Shown piece after piece: positions 26,257-36,348 of a stretch of DNA of 64,000 nt. A program made the position numbers and the translations under genes. Origin of the DNA: Alistipes sp. (lineage in GTDB: Bacteria > Bacteroidota > Bacteroidia > Bacteroidales > Rikenellaceae); assembly GCA_017505725.1 (NCBI GenBank), contig JAFVOR010000053.1, forward strand, positions 35,379 through 99,378, written 5' to 3'. Numbering within the stretch: position 1 is the first letter of the stretch; every line of letters starts with the position of its first letter. Below the pieces are notes generated by a model, which saw nothing but the letters and a program-made list of their open reading frames with translations, did no database searches and had not been told where the DNA came from.

Positions 26257-29200
26257 ATGCTTATGGTTAAAAAAATTGTACTATCAGTGGCTGCGGTTCT
26301 GTTCGCTTGCACTTCGGTGTTCGCACAGAATAAGCAGGTTTCAGGTACAGTTACCGGACCGGACAAATCTCCGGTTGTCGGTGCTACCGTAGTGGTAGAG
26401 GGTACCACTTTGGGTACTTCGACCGATATGCAGGGAAAGTTTACGCTGAGCGCCCCAGTTAACGGCACTCTCGTCTTCTCATTTATCGGTTACGAAGACA
26501 CCAAGATTGCCATTAATGGCAAGACTACCTTGAACGTAGTTCTCAAGGAGGCATCTAAGTCTATCGACGACATCATCGTCATAGCCTTCGGTGAGGCCAA
26601 GAAGGACGCGTTTACAGGTTCGGCTAAGGTTGTGTCGTCGGAAGACTTGACCAAGACTCAGTCGTCGAACGTATCGGACGCCTTGATTGGTAAGGTTGCC
26701 GGTATGCAGATGTCGTCGTCTTCGGGTCGTCCAGGTGCACAGGCTTCGATCACAGTTCGTGGTCCGGGTTCAATCTACTCGGGTACTCAGCCTTTGTGGG
26801 TTGTGGACGGTATGCCTTATGAGGGCGATATCAACCACATCAACCCTGCTGATATCGAGTCGATTACCGTTCAGAAGGATGCAGCTTCGAACGCATTGTA
26901 TGGTGCTCGTGGTGCGAACGGTGTGATTATGGTTACTACCAAGCGTGCTAAGGTTGGTGACGCTCGCATTACCTTCGATGGCAAGTGGGGTCTTAACACC
27001 CGCGCTTTGCAGACCTACGACTATGTAGACAACGCAGGTGAGTACTACGCTTTGCACTATCAGGCACTCTACAACAACTACCTCCTTGGTGGTAAGAGCG
27101 CATCTGAGGCTCACCTCTTGGCTAACAACCTCCTCACTTCGAACAACCCTGGTGGTTTGGGTTACAACGTTATGACTGTTCCTGCAGGCCAGACTCTTAT
27201 CGGCTCGAACGGCAAGTTGAACCCTAACGCAACAGTTGGTCGCAAGGTGAACTACGAGGGTCAGGACTATTGGTTGCAGCCAGACGACTGGTTGAACGCA
27301 CTCTACAAGCCTTCGTTCCGTCAGGAGTACAACGTAAACGTATCGGCAGCAGGTGAGAAGACAAACTTCTTTGCTTCGTTCGGTTACTTGGACAACAACG
27401 GTATCATCGAGGGTTCGCGCCAGCAGCGTTACACCACTCGTTTGCGTGCCGACTACCAGGCTAAGAAGTGGTTCAAGGTTGGTGGTAACTTCTCTTACAC
27501 CAATATGACCACTTACCAGGGCGATAGAGGTGAGGGTGCAAGCGACGGTGGTAACGTATTTGCTACTGCTTTGCAGACTGCTCCTATCTACCCTATCTTC
27601 ATCCGTAACGGACAGGGCGGTCACATCTACGACAAGTGGGGCTTCCCTATCTACGATATCGGTAACGGTGCCAACGCAGGTATGATGCGTACAACCGGTG
27701 GTACTTCGAACGAGTTGCAGGATATCCAGCTCAACAAGTACACTTCGAACGACAACGCATTCTCGGCAAGCGGTTTCGCTGAGGTACGCTTCTACCGCGA
27801 CTTGAAGTTCATCTTCAACGCAGGTATGAACCTCGATGAGATGCGTACAACCGAACTCCTCAACCCATACTACGGTCAGTTTGCATCGGAGGGTGGTATT
27901 GTAGGAAAGGGTCACGATCGCGAGATTTCGTACAACTTGCAGCAGTTGCTCAACTACACCCACACATTCGGCACAAAGCACAACCTCGATGTACTCGTTG
28001 GTCACGAGACCTACGACCTCAAGCTCTATAGACTCAGCGCATCGAAGGCTATGATGTTTGCTTACGACAACGACGAGTTGAATGGTTTGGTAGTTGACAA
28101 GCAGGACGCACGCTCGAGCGTTTCGCACTACAACAACGAGGGTTTCTTTGCTCGTGCTCAGTATGACTTCGACCAGCGTATCTTCGTATCGGCTTCGTAC
28201 CGTCGTGATGCATCGTCGAACTTCCACCCAGATAACCGTTGGGGTAACTTCTGGTCGGCTTCGGCAGCTTGGATCATCAACCGTGAGTCGTGGTTCCCAC
28301 AGAACAAGGTTGTAGACCTCCTCAAGGTTAAGGCTTCTTACGGTTCGCAGGGTAACGATAAGCTCGGTGGTTACACCATCTCTACTTACTATGCAGATAT
28401 GTACTCTATCTCGAACGACGGTCAGGGCGGTATCGCTACTATCTTCGCTCGTAAGGGTAACAAGGATATCACTTGGGAGACCAACGGTAACCTCAACGTA
28501 GGTGTTGAGTTCGGCTTGTGGCAGAACCGCCTCTACGGTAATGTTGACTACTTCTACCGCAAGACTTCGGATATGTTGTTCAACCTTCAGGTTGCTCCAT
28601 CGAATGGTTACTCGACTTACTACACCAACATCGGTGATATGGTTAACCAGGGTGTCGAGATCGAGTTGGGCGCAGACCTCATCCGTCGCAAGAACTTCGT
28701 ATGGAACTTCGGCTTGAACGGTACATACTACCGCAACAAGATTACTCGTTTGCCAGATCAGTACAAGGAGAAGACCACACACGATGGCAAGCTTAAGGGT
28801 TATCACTCGGGCAGCTCGTTCCTCGCAGAGGGTGAGTCTATGATGCAGTGGTACATTCCAACCTATGCGGGTGTAAATGAGAGTGGTGAGGCTACTTGGT
28901 ACGCTTACGAGACTCTCGATGATGGCACGAAGAAGCGCTATGTAACCAACGACTACAATGTAGCAAACCAGTACGGTCGCGAGTTGCAGGGTGACGCTAC
29001 ACCAGACTTCTATGGTGGTTTCAACACCTCGTTGACATTCTACGGTGTAGACCTCTCGGCTAACTTCACCTACCAGATTGGTGGTTTGGCTTACGACTCT
29101 GGTTACGCTTCGTTGATGGATTCGCCACAGCAGACCTCGGTAGGTTTCGCATACCACCGCGATTTGTGGAATGCTTGGACTCCAGAGAACAAGACAAGCG

Positions 29201-29493
29201 ATATTCCTCGTTTCCGTTACAACGACCAGTACTTCACATCTACGTCGAGCCGCTTCTTGGTTGACGCTTCGTACTTGAACATTCAGAACATCACTTTGGG
29301 TTACACCCTTCCTGCTAACATCACCCGTAAGTTCTTGGTTGAGAAGTTGCGCGTATATGTAGCCTGCGACAACGTATTCTACTGGTCGCAGCGCAAGGGT
29401 CTTGACCCACGTCAGAGCATCTCGGGTTCGACTAACCCATATATGTATGCTCCAATCCGTACATTCTCGGGCGGTGTAACTATTACATTCTAA
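26257..29493 (+). CDS. SusC/RagA-family TonB-dependent outer-membrane transporter
   Basis: 1078 aa. The signal peptide ends near residue 24; the start may instead be the second ATG at 26263 (MVKKIVLSVAAVLF). Residues about 28-100 are the carboxypeptidase-regulatory-like domain (VSGTVTGPDKSPVVGATVVV), followed by a TonB-box-like DDIIVIAFG. The plug (GSIYSGTQPLWVVDGMPYEG; ALYGARGANGVIMVTTK) and 22-strand barrel follow, with a C-terminal aromatic-rich end (RTFSGGVTITF). It forms the pore of a pedal-bin importer with the downstream SusD protein. Substrate is not readable from the sequence; the operon's subtilase suggests peptides. Confidence 0.95.
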   Translation: MLMVKKIVLSVAAVLFACTSVFAQNKQVSGTVTGPDKSPVVGATVVVEGTTLGTSTDMQGKFTLSAPVNGTLVFSFIGYEDTKIAINGKTTLNVVLKEASKSIDDIIVIAFGEAKKDAFTGSAKVVSSEDLTKTQSSNVSDALIGKVAGMQMSSSSGRPGAQASITVRGPGSIYSGTQPLWVVDGMPYEGDINHINPADIESITVQKDAASNALYGARGANGVIMVTTKRAKVGDARITFDGKWGLNTRALQTYDYVDNAGEYYALHYQALYNNYLLGGKSASEAHLLANNLLTSNNPGGLGYNVMTVPAGQTLIGSNGKLNPNATVGRKVNYEGQDYWLQPDDWLNALYKPSFRQEYNVNVSAAGEKTNFFASFGYLDNNGIIEGSRQQRYTTRLRADYQAKKWFKVGGNFSYTNMTTYQGDRGEGASDGGNVFATALQTAPIYPIFIRNGQGGHIYDKWGFPIYDIGNGANAGMMRTTGGTSNELQDIQLNKYTSNDNAFSASGFAEVRFYRDLKFIFNAGMNLDEMRTTELLNPYYGQFASEGGIVGKGHDREISYNLQQLLNYTHTFGTKHNLDVLVGHETYDLKLYRLSASKAMMFAYDNDELNGLVVDKQDARSSVSHYNNEGFFARAQYDFDQRIFVSASYRRDASSNFHPDNRWGNFWSASAAWIINRESWFPQNKVVDLLKVKASYGSQGNDKLGGYTISTYYADMYSISNDGQGGIATIFARKGNKDITWETNGNLNVGVEFGLWQNRLYGNVDYFYRKTSDMLFNLQVAPSNGYSTYYTNIGDMVNQGVEIELGADLIRRKNFVWNFGLNGTYYRNKITRLPDQYKEKTTHDGKLKGYHSGSSFLAEGESMMQWYIPTYAGVNESGEATWYAYETLDDGTKKRYVTNDYNVANQYGRELQGDATPDFYGGFNTSLTFYGVDLSANFTYQIGGLAYDSGYASLMDSPQQTSVGFAYHRDLWNAWTPENKTSDIPRFRYNDQYFTSTSSRFLVDASYLNIQNITLGYTLPANITRKFLVEKLRVYVACDNVFYWSQRKGLDPRQSISGSTNPYMYAPIRTFSGGVTITF

Positions 29494-29519
29494 TTTAAAC
29501 GAGAAAGGAGATTTAGTAT

Positions 29520-31217
29520 ATGAAAATGAACAATATATTTAAGTTTGCAGCTGTAGTTCTCGGTGCTTCGGTATTGGCAACAGGCTGTATTCAGGAGACA
29601 TATCAGCTCGGAAGTAGCGCTACTTCCGATCAGGTAAGCGATTCGCCATTCGCTGCGGATGGTATGATCGCTTCGATTCCTGCAATTCTTATCACCAATA
29701 ATATCTATGGTGGTGACTATCACGACGACTTCGGTTATCCATCGTTGATGATCCAGCTCGACCACGCTATTGGTGAGGTATTCCCATCGAACTGGTACTC
29801 GGGCGGTAACCAGTACTACGACCGATTCCAGTTCTATCACTACCAGATGAGTATCGGCCCAACTGGCTATTGCTCGCTCTTCTGGTACAACTACTACCAG
29901 TTCATCAAGTGTGCCAACGACCTTATCTCGGTTTGCGGTGACAACCCGGGATTGGCAGAGCAGCGCGGTATTGCAAAGGCTTATCGTGCACTCTACTACC
30001 TCGACTTGGCTCGTTTGTACGACCCACTCTACGCTGTATCGACCGAGCGTCCTGAGTATCAGGCAGCTTTGGCAGCTATCGAGGGTTTGACAGTGCCTGT
30101 CGTTGATGAGAACACCACTGAGGCGGATTCTAAGAACAACCCACGCCTTCCACGCGAGCAGATGTTCCAGTTCATCTTCAACGATTTGAACGATGCCGAG
30201 ACTTGCTTGGCAGACTTCACACCAGATGCAAAGAACATCCCTTCGTTGGCCGTTGTTTACGGTTTGAAGGCTCGTGCTTATCTCTGGTTGGGCGGTTTCG
30301 CCGAGGGCTTGTACGACACTGCACAGTATCCTGATGTAGTTACAGGTAACGCTGCCTACAAGAAGGCTGCAGAGTATGCCCGTTTGGCTATCACAGCTTC
30401 GGGCAGCCAGCCACTCACTGAGGCTGAGTACTGCGACCCTATCAACGGATTCTGCACAGTTAACAACTCTTGGATGTTGGGTATGATTCAGTCGGCTGAG
30501 ACTGTAATCTCGAACCTCCACTCGTGGGCTGCACATATGTGCCCTACTGCAGGTTGGGGTTATGGCTCGGGTGCACAGCCAGGTGTACGCAAGGCATCTT
30601 ACGAGCGTATGTCTAACACCGACTTCCGTAAGAAGTTGATCGTTGGTCCTAACACTACTTACGCTGACTACAAGAATGTAACCGACCTCACAGAGGAGGA
30701 GTGGGCAACTAGTGGTCTCGAGGGTAAGGGTATCCGTACCTACTGCCACCTCAAGTTCCGTACCCGCGGTGAGAAGGTATCGTCGACTACCGGTAATGTG
30801 GTTGATATTCCAATTATGCGTGTTGAGGAGATGTACTTCATCGAGGCTGAGGCTACTGCACACTACGATGCAGCAACAGGTAAGGCTCTTATCACCTCGT
30901 TTATGACAGCACACCGCGACCCACAGTACACAGTAGCTGTAGGTACCGACCTCATCGACGAGATTATCTTCCAGAAGCGTTGCGAGTTCTGGGGCGAGGG
31001 CGTATTGTTCTACGACTTCAAGCGTTTGGATATGGGTATCGACAACGCATACGAGGGCTCTAACGCTCCAGGTGGAACCGACTTCTCGACTACAGGTCGT
31101 TGCCCAGCTTGGAACATCTGTATTCCACAGGTGGAGACTCAGCAGAACAACGCTTTGGAGGGCAAGAACAATCCTGACCCATCGAGAACATTGAAGCCAA
31201 AGAGCGAGGCTGCTTAA
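29520..31217 (+). CDS. SusD/RagB-family surface nutrient-binding lipoprotein
   Basis: 565 aa. Lipobox LATGC (Cys23). TPR-type helices typical of SusD: AYRALYYLDLARLYDPLYA, VYGLKARAYLWLGGF, and the C-terminal IIFQKRCEFWGEGVLFYDFKR region. AAAGGAG lies 9 bases before the ATG. It caps the SusC pore and binds the ligand outside the cell. Tightly follows susC-like gene (26 bases). Confidence 0.94.
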   Translation: MKMNNIFKFAAVVLGASVLATGCIQETYQLGSSATSDQVSDSPFAADGMIASIPAILITNNIYGGDYHDDFGYPSLMIQLDHAIGEVFPSNWYSGGNQYYDRFQFYHYQMSIGPTGYCSLFWYNYYQFIKCANDLISVCGDNPGLAEQRGIAKAYRALYYLDLARLYDPLYAVSTERPEYQAALAAIEGLTVPVVDENTTEADSKNNPRLPREQMFQFIFNDLNDAETCLADFTPDAKNIPSLAVVYGLKARAYLWLGGFAEGLYDTAQYPDVVTGNAAYKKAAEYARLAITASGSQPLTEAEYCDPINGFCTVNNSWMLGMIQSAETVISNLHSWAAHMCPTAGWGYGSGAQPGVRKASYERMSNTDFRKKLIVGPNTTYADYKNVTDLTEEEWATSGLEGKGIRTYCHLKFRTRGEKVSSTTGNVVDIPIMRVEEMYFIEAEATAHYDAATGKALITSFMTAHRDPQYTVAVGTDLIDEIIFQKRCEFWGEGVLFYDFKRLDMGIDNAYEGSNAPGGTDFSTTGRCPAWNICIPQVETQQNNALEGKNNPDPSRTLKPKSEAA

Positions 31218-31259
31218 TTAATGGCTCATCAAGAGTGTTAAACAGACAAAATTAGAGTT

Positions 31260-33635
31260 ATGAAAAATTTGAAAATGTTATATATCGCACTCATCGCGTT
31301 GGTTGCAGGCACCTTTGGTGCTTGTACCAACGGCGAGTTCGAGGCGGGACCGCAGGTTCCGGGAGCACAGGTATCGTTTGTGCCAGAGAACCCTGTATCG
31401 GTCGATTTCACCGGTAATGAATCGGAGAATAGTCAGAAGCTCACTTTGAGCCGAGTAGATAGCAAGAATGAGTTGACTGTATATGTACTTGCCGAGGTTG
31501 AGAATGGCGCAGAGGCGATATTCACTATCCCTGAGAGTGTTACCTTCGCTGCTGGCGAGGCTACTGCAGAGTTGGCTTATACCGTAGACCAGTCGAAGCT
31601 CGAGAACGATAAGAGCTATACCGTTAAGTTCTATCTCGAAGAGACTGTAACAACTCCTTATGGCTATGCAGAGTGGACCGTATCTTACGCATTGAACCCT
31701 TGGGAGTTGATGAAGGATAGCAAGGGTAACGCCGCAAAGGGCAAGTTCCGTGGTGCTGCTGCATTCGACGGTTTCTGGAGCGGCGTTGAGAATCTTGGCG
31801 TTGATATCGATGTAAACATCTATCAGCACAAGCAGCACAAGCAGTACAAGGTTGAGGATCCGTGGGTATTGGCTTACGTACTCGGTTTGGGTGCAGAGAA
31901 GCCAGAGGATCTTAAGAGTCAGTTCAGCTGGACAAATGCCGACCTCATCATCGACTATACCGATCCTAACAATGTTAAGATCCCTGCACAGTCTATCGGT
32001 ATTTCAGAGGACTACTATGGTTATGGCGAGGGTTATATCCAGGCAGAGGGCGGTACTCTTGTAGATGGCATTATCACCTTCCCTGTTGAGGGTATCGGCT
32101 TTGCTCACCTCAACGCAACAGGTGGTCAGCTCATCCCTTGCAACACTTCGGGTATGTTCCGTGTTGTATTGCCTGGTGTTGAGATTGCAGACTACTCGTT
32201 GGCTATAGCATACGAGGGTATGGATGTTGCTGCTGACAACACAACTGTAACTGCTAAGTTGAAGTTCACCTATGGTGACGATGTAACAGGCATCAAGTAT
32301 TTGATTGTTAATGGCAATGTTGAGAATAATCCTGCAGAGGCTTTGGCTATTCTCGAGGCAGGCACTGACGAGAACATCCTCTCGGTTGAGGATTTCGAGC
32401 AGGGCGGCAAAGAGGCTAACATCAAGGCTGGCTTGGAGGGCGGTCTCTACACAGTAGTTGCTGCACCAGCAGACAAGGCTGGCGCATTGCGAATTAAGGA
32501 GGCTACTGCTGAGTCGTTCTACTTCCCAGGTCTTGGCGCACCAGAGGAGCACCCTTGCGTATTCAACGCAGCACTCGTATTGCCAAGCGCATACAACCCT
32601 GCACTCGTAGCAAGCTATCCGGATGAGACATCGCTTATCTATATGGCTCTCGGAGAGGAGATTGCAAGTGTTAAGTACTACCTTAACAAGACTTCTGTAA
32701 TTGCAACCTGGGAGGGTACAGCAGAGGAGCTCGTTGCAGCATACGGAAATGATTTGCCAGCTGATGCTGTTGCAATGGTCAACAGCGAGAAAGGTTTGGC
32801 AAGCGCATTCACTAAGCTCGCTTCGGGTACCGAGTACACAATGATTTTCGTTGCTACTAATGACTACGGTGAGAGTATGACCAAGGTTGTATCTTGCTCG
32901 ACCAAGGCTGTTGAGATCAACTACGATGGTGAGTTGGCTATCGGCCCTTACTATATGAGCTGCGTACTTAACGCAGGTACCGAGCAGGAGGCTAAGTTCG
33001 AGAACCTCTTTGAGGTGATTCCTAACGGTGACTCTACAACCGACTTCGTAGTTAAGAACTTCGGTGTAAACCTCAATGGTATGGATATAATGTGGCTTGC
33101 AAAATACGACTCTGCAGCTGGTACACTCACTTTGGACGGTACAGAGCAGGGCTATGAGGATTATGGTTGCCAGTTTGGCGTACCTTATGCTTATGTAGAC
33201 CAAGCACAAACACAAGCATTGGCATTCTTCTCGTTAGCAACTAAGGAGTCAACAAGTGGTACCGACCCTTGCGTACTCACCGTTGATGCAACCTCGAAGC
33301 AGGTGAATGGTTTGCAGAACGCATTGTTCGCAGCACAGGTTTTAGACTTGTCATCTAAAGCTGTTTTGGCGACTTGGGGTTACTACACCAACGAGTTGAC
33401 CACTATCGTACCTTACACCGAGGGCACAACTGCATCGGTTAAGAGCGCTTCTTACGCGAAGCTTCCATTCAGCAGCGTAGTTGTTCCTGTGAACAAGTTC
33501 CGCAGCATCAAGGCTTCGACTGCAAGCTTGAACAGCGCAGCAGTTCAGAGCGTAAGCTCGGTTAAGCCTACTGTTGTTGAGTCGTACACTCGCGAGGCTG
33601 TTGGTTTCCAGCGCGCAAAGGCTAACATTCGTTAG
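31260..33635 (+). CDS. Large surface lipoprotein of the SusCD operon
   Basis: 791 aa with lipobox FGAC (Cys22). The first 130 residues resemble a Calx-beta-like or BACON-like beta-sandwich (LTLSRVDSKNELTVYVLAEV; VTFAAGEATAELAYTV). The rest is beta-rich and not assigned, with several repeated Ig-like stretches (for example DVTGIKYLIVNGNV and EIASVKYYLNKTSV, which look like two copies of one unit). It occupies the place where SusE/F-type binding proteins or surface adaptors usually lie. Function is inferred from position only. Confidence 0.7.
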   Translation: MKNLKMLYIALIALVAGTFGACTNGEFEAGPQVPGAQVSFVPENPVSVDFTGNESENSQKLTLSRVDSKNELTVYVLAEVENGAEAIFTIPESVTFAAGEATAELAYTVDQSKLENDKSYTVKFYLEETVTTPYGYAEWTVSYALNPWELMKDSKGNAAKGKFRGAAAFDGFWSGVENLGVDIDVNIYQHKQHKQYKVEDPWVLAYVLGLGAEKPEDLKSQFSWTNADLIIDYTDPNNVKIPAQSIGISEDYYGYGEGYIQAEGGTLVDGIITFPVEGIGFAHLNATGGQLIPCNTSGMFRVVLPGVEIADYSLAIAYEGMDVAADNTTVTAKLKFTYGDDVTGIKYLIVNGNVENNPAEALAILEAGTDENILSVEDFEQGGKEANIKAGLEGGLYTVVAAPADKAGALRIKEATAESFYFPGLGAPEEHPCVFNAALVLPSAYNPALVASYPDETSLIYMALGEEIASVKYYLNKTSVIATWEGTAEELVAAYGNDLPADAVAMVNSEKGLASAFTKLASGTEYTMIFVATNDYGESMTKVVSCSTKAVEINYDGELAIGPYYMSCVLNAGTEQEAKFENLFEVIPNGDSTTDFVVKNFGVNLNGMDIMWLAKYDSAAGTLTLDGTEQGYEDYGCQFGVPYAYVDQAQTQALAFFSLATKESTSGTDPCVLTVDATSKQVNGLQNALFAAQVLDLSSKAVLATWGYYTNELTTIVPYTEGTTASVKSASYAKLPFSSVVVPVNKFRSIKASTASLNSAAVQSVSSVKPTVVESYTREAVGFQRAKANIR

Positions 33636-33656
33636 TTCAACCACATAAACACTGTC

Positions 33657-33688
33657 AAACCTACCACGTTCAAGCGTGGTAGGTTTGT
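33657..33688 (+). terminator. Hairpin after the third gene of the SusCD operon
   Basis: AAACCTACCACG pairs perfectly with CGTGGTAGGTTT around a 6-base loop; the tail is GTGGTGTC, not a T run. It probably reduces transcription into the subtilase gene without stopping it fully, so subtilase levels may be lower than those of SusCD. Confidence 0.65.
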
Positions 33689-33723
33689 GGTGTCTAAAAC
33701 ATTAAATTAAAAATAAGTATACG

Positions 33724-35736
33724 ATGTACCGATTTTTTAGACTTTCTTGCACATTGGCAGCTGTGGCGTTAACGCTCACGCAGTGTACACAAGACCTTAC
33801 AAACGAAATCTCTGTTGGAGAGTCGGCAAACAACGCCTCTGCAACAAAGATTATCAACACATCGCACAATGCGACCGATGGCTCCCTGCTCATAAAGTTG
33901 AGCGAGGAGGGCACTGCCGCATTCGAGGCTGTGTCACGCAGTAGCGAGGTCACCCGAAGCAATATCGAGGAGTTGAACGAGATTCTGCTCGGCATCAACG
34001 CTACCGCCATCGAGCGTGTATTCCCGATCAATGTCAAGACCGAGGATGAGGCTCGCAAGGCAGGCCTGAATCGTTGGTATGTTGTCTATTTCGACAAGTC
34101 GCAGTCACTCGACGAGGCTGCAAAGCGTCTTGCCGAGGTGAAGGAGATCGAGATGGTGGAGTTCAACTCGCGCGTTGATTTTGAGGCTCCAAAAGCCCTG
34201 AATGTCGATTCTGAGTCGTTGCCTACAACGCGTCTTGTAGCACCTACCTTCAACGATCCTTGGGCAAGCAAACAGTGGGATTTGCACAACGTAGGTGGCC
34301 AGAATCACTTCGTTGCAGGAATGGACATCAATGTTCACGAGGCTTGGAAGTACACCACTGGTGACCCTTCGGTTGTCGTGGCTGTTATCGACCAGGGTGT
34401 GGACTACACCCACGAGGACCTCGCAGCAAATATGTGGGTAAACGAGGATGAGATTCCGAACAACGGCATCGACGATGACCAGAATGGCTATGTCGACGAT
34501 GTTCACGGCTACAACTTCGTGGACGATGGCCCTATCACTTGGCACAAGTACTACCCTAACACTACTGGCGACAGAAACCACAAGTATGGCGACTCAGGCC
34601 ACGGAACACACGTTGCAGGAACTATTGCAGCAGTGAACAACAATGGTATCGGCATCAACGGTATCGCTGGTGGCGACGGAACAAAGAATAGCGGTGTGAG
34701 AATTATGTCGGCACAGATATTCTCGGGCGTAAATACAAACACCAATACTCAGGGTATCGCAAACGCCTTCCGCTACGCTGCCGACAATGGTGCAGCCATT
34801 GCGAACTGCTCGTGGGGTATAAATCCGAGTAGCAGTCATAACGATAGCTGGTACGCAGGAAATATTGGCTTGCAGTACGAATCTATGGAGTACTATCGCA
34901 AGAAGTCGGGCCACCCTAACCTCAAAAACAACATCATTATCTGCGCAGCGGGTAACGAGAGCTTTGAACAAGCGGGCTATCCGGCAGCATACCGCTTCAA
35001 CATCGCTGTGACATCGACCGGCCCTGATGGTTTGCCTGCCTACTACACCAACTACGGCAAGGGTTGCAACATTGCCGCTCCGGGTGGTGACCAATCTTAT
35101 GGCTACAGCGCAGGTATCTACTCGACCGTAACACCTGGAATGTATGGCAACAGCAGTGGTTATGTCTGGAACCAGGGTACATCGATGGCGTGCCCTCACG
35201 TTGTGGGTGTGGCGGCTCTCGGACTATCCTACGCCAAGAAGATTGGTCGTGTGATGACTTCGGATGAGTTTATGGCAGAGATTCTGCTCTCGGTAACCGA
35301 CATCAACAGCGATTTGGCCAACTATGCAAGTGGTAAATACTTCGGCAAGATGGGTACAGGTCGTATCGACGCATTCCTGATGCTGATGAACATTGCGGGC
35401 ACAACCTGCATACCTGTTCAGCGTGGCGTAAAGAATTATCAAATCGATATGACTCCATATATGGCCGATGGAGAGACAAACCTCACATTGATTGATATGG
35501 AGATCAGCGAGGCTGATATGAAGCGACTCGGAATGAATAGCAAGCCAAGACTAATGTCGATAAAAAATGTAATTGCTGTAACCTGCGAGAATACAGGCTC
35601 GGCAATCGTAAAGGTGAAGATGGTGGGAGGCGGCGACACAGCCGGCTCGACCAACAACGTTGGCGGTATCACCATCACCAAGGAGTTTGCTCTTGTCGTA
35701 CGCGATAAATTCACTGATAACGGAGGTTGGTTGTAA
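33724..35736 (+). CDS. Exported subtilisin-like serine protease (S8 family), probable lipoprotein
   Basis: 670 aa. The signal ends in a lipobox-like LTQC (Cys21; Gln at -1 is unusual). Residues about 50-155 look like an inhibitory propeptide (SLLIKLSEEGTAAF; WYVVYFDKSQSLDEA). The catalytic domain runs about 205-540 with Asp223 (VIDQGVD), His293 (SGHGTHVAG), oxyanion Asn411 (AAGNES) and Ser487 (GTSMACPHVVG). The C-terminal 110 residues look like a beta-sandwich. Acidic Asn/Asp-rich segments near 240-262 resemble Ca2+ loops. It lies just after the SusCD-lipoprotein genes, suggesting surface proteolysis coupled to peptide import. Confidence 0.9.
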   Translation: MYRFFRLSCTLAAVALTLTQCTQDLTNEISVGESANNASATKIINTSHNATDGSLLIKLSEEGTAAFEAVSRSSEVTRSNIEELNEILLGINATAIERVFPINVKTEDEARKAGLNRWYVVYFDKSQSLDEAAKRLAEVKEIEMVEFNSRVDFEAPKALNVDSESLPTTRLVAPTFNDPWASKQWDLHNVGGQNHFVAGMDINVHEAWKYTTGDPSVVVAVIDQGVDYTHEDLAANMWVNEDEIPNNGIDDDQNGYVDDVHGYNFVDDGPITWHKYYPNTTGDRNHKYGDSGHGTHVAGTIAAVNNNGIGINGIAGGDGTKNSGVRIMSAQIFSGVNTNTNTQGIANAFRYAADNGAAIANCSWGINPSSSHNDSWYAGNIGLQYESMEYYRKKSGHPNLKNNIIICAAGNESFEQAGYPAAYRFNIAVTSTGPDGLPAYYTNYGKGCNIAAPGGDQSYGYSAGIYSTVTPGMYGNSSGYVWNQGTSMACPHVVGVAALGLSYAKKIGRVMTSDEFMAEILLSVTDINSDLANYASGKYFGKMGTGRIDAFLMLMNIAGTTCIPVQRGVKNYQIDMTPYMADGETNLTLIDMEISEADMKRLGMNSKPRLMSIKNVIAVTCENTGSAIVKVKMVGGGDTAGSTNNVGGITITKEFALVVRDKFTDNGGWL

Positions 35737-35753
35737 AGAAAGGAGAAAGAGAT

Positions 35754-36275
35754 ATGAATATAGCAAAGATATTTTTCGCAATTTTGGCTCTCGCCATCGT
35801 TTCGTGTAAGCCTCATCCGCAGGGTGGCAATGGTGGCAACACCCCACCAATAGAGTGGGGCGCAGAGGGCACTATCGTAGGCGAGTGGGCACTCACTTCG
35901 TGGGCAGGCCACGATGAGGCTCATCCCGAGGTATACATCGCCTTCAACGAGGATGGAACATTCGCACTCTTCCAGCAGCAGTACTCGGTGGTATGGCTTC
36001 GCTACACAGGCACCTACACACTCGAGGGCAAGACTCTCAAGGGTGCTTACACCGATGGTACTCCGCTCGCTTGCGACTACAAGGTAGACTATGGTATGAA
36101 GAATGGTGTTGTGAATGGTGAGGAGAATAAGGAGGAGAAGTTCCTCAAGCTCACCTCGGCAACCGACTCGGCAGATGTATCGATCTATGGCGCAACAGAG
36201 ATCCCTGCAGAGATTCTCGATGAGTCGCGCGATCCCGAGGCTGTTCGCTCGGTGGCAATCAAGAGATTCTTGTAA
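35754..36275 (+). CDS. Small lipocalin-like lipoprotein
   Basis: 173 aa from ATG 35754, set by AAAGGAG 7 bases upstream. Lipobox IVSC (Cys18), then a Gly/Asn/Pro linker, then a single beta-barrel-like domain: GEWALTSWAG, FNEDGTFALFQ, YTGTYTLEGKTLKGAYTDG, as in lipocalin-like DUF proteins of Bacteroidota. It is 17 bases after the protease gene and ends in a strong hairpin, so it closes the operon. A role as protease inhibitor, chaperone or ligand binder is conceivable but not shown. Confidence 0.72.
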   Translation: MNIAKIFFAILALAIVSCKPHPQGGNGGNTPPIEWGAEGTIVGEWALTSWAGHDEAHPEVYIAFNEDGTFALFQQQYSVVWLRYTGTYTLEGKTLKGAYTDGTPLACDYKVDYGMKNGVVNGEENKEEKFLKLTSATDSADVSIYGATEIPAEILDESRDPEAVRSVAIKRFL

Positions 36276-36296
36276 GGTCGGAGATGACACAAAACA

Positions 36297-36330
36297 AAAT
36301 CGGCTAACCCAATATGGAGTTAGCCGATTT
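36297..36330. terminator. Bidirectional terminator between the lipocalin-like gene and ssb
   Basis: AAATCGGCTAAC pairs perfectly with GTTAGCCGATTT around a 10-base loop. The minus-strand side has the better T tail (ATTTTGTTTTG). Confidence 0.8.
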
Positions 36331-36348
36331 ATTGTTGTATATACCACC

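Noticed and set aside
26770-29157. 795-codon open frame antisense to the SusC-like gene
   Set aside because: The strand opposite a gene with biased codons often stays open. The product is rich in Val, Leu, Thr and Cys without domains, while the plus strand encodes a complete SusC protein.
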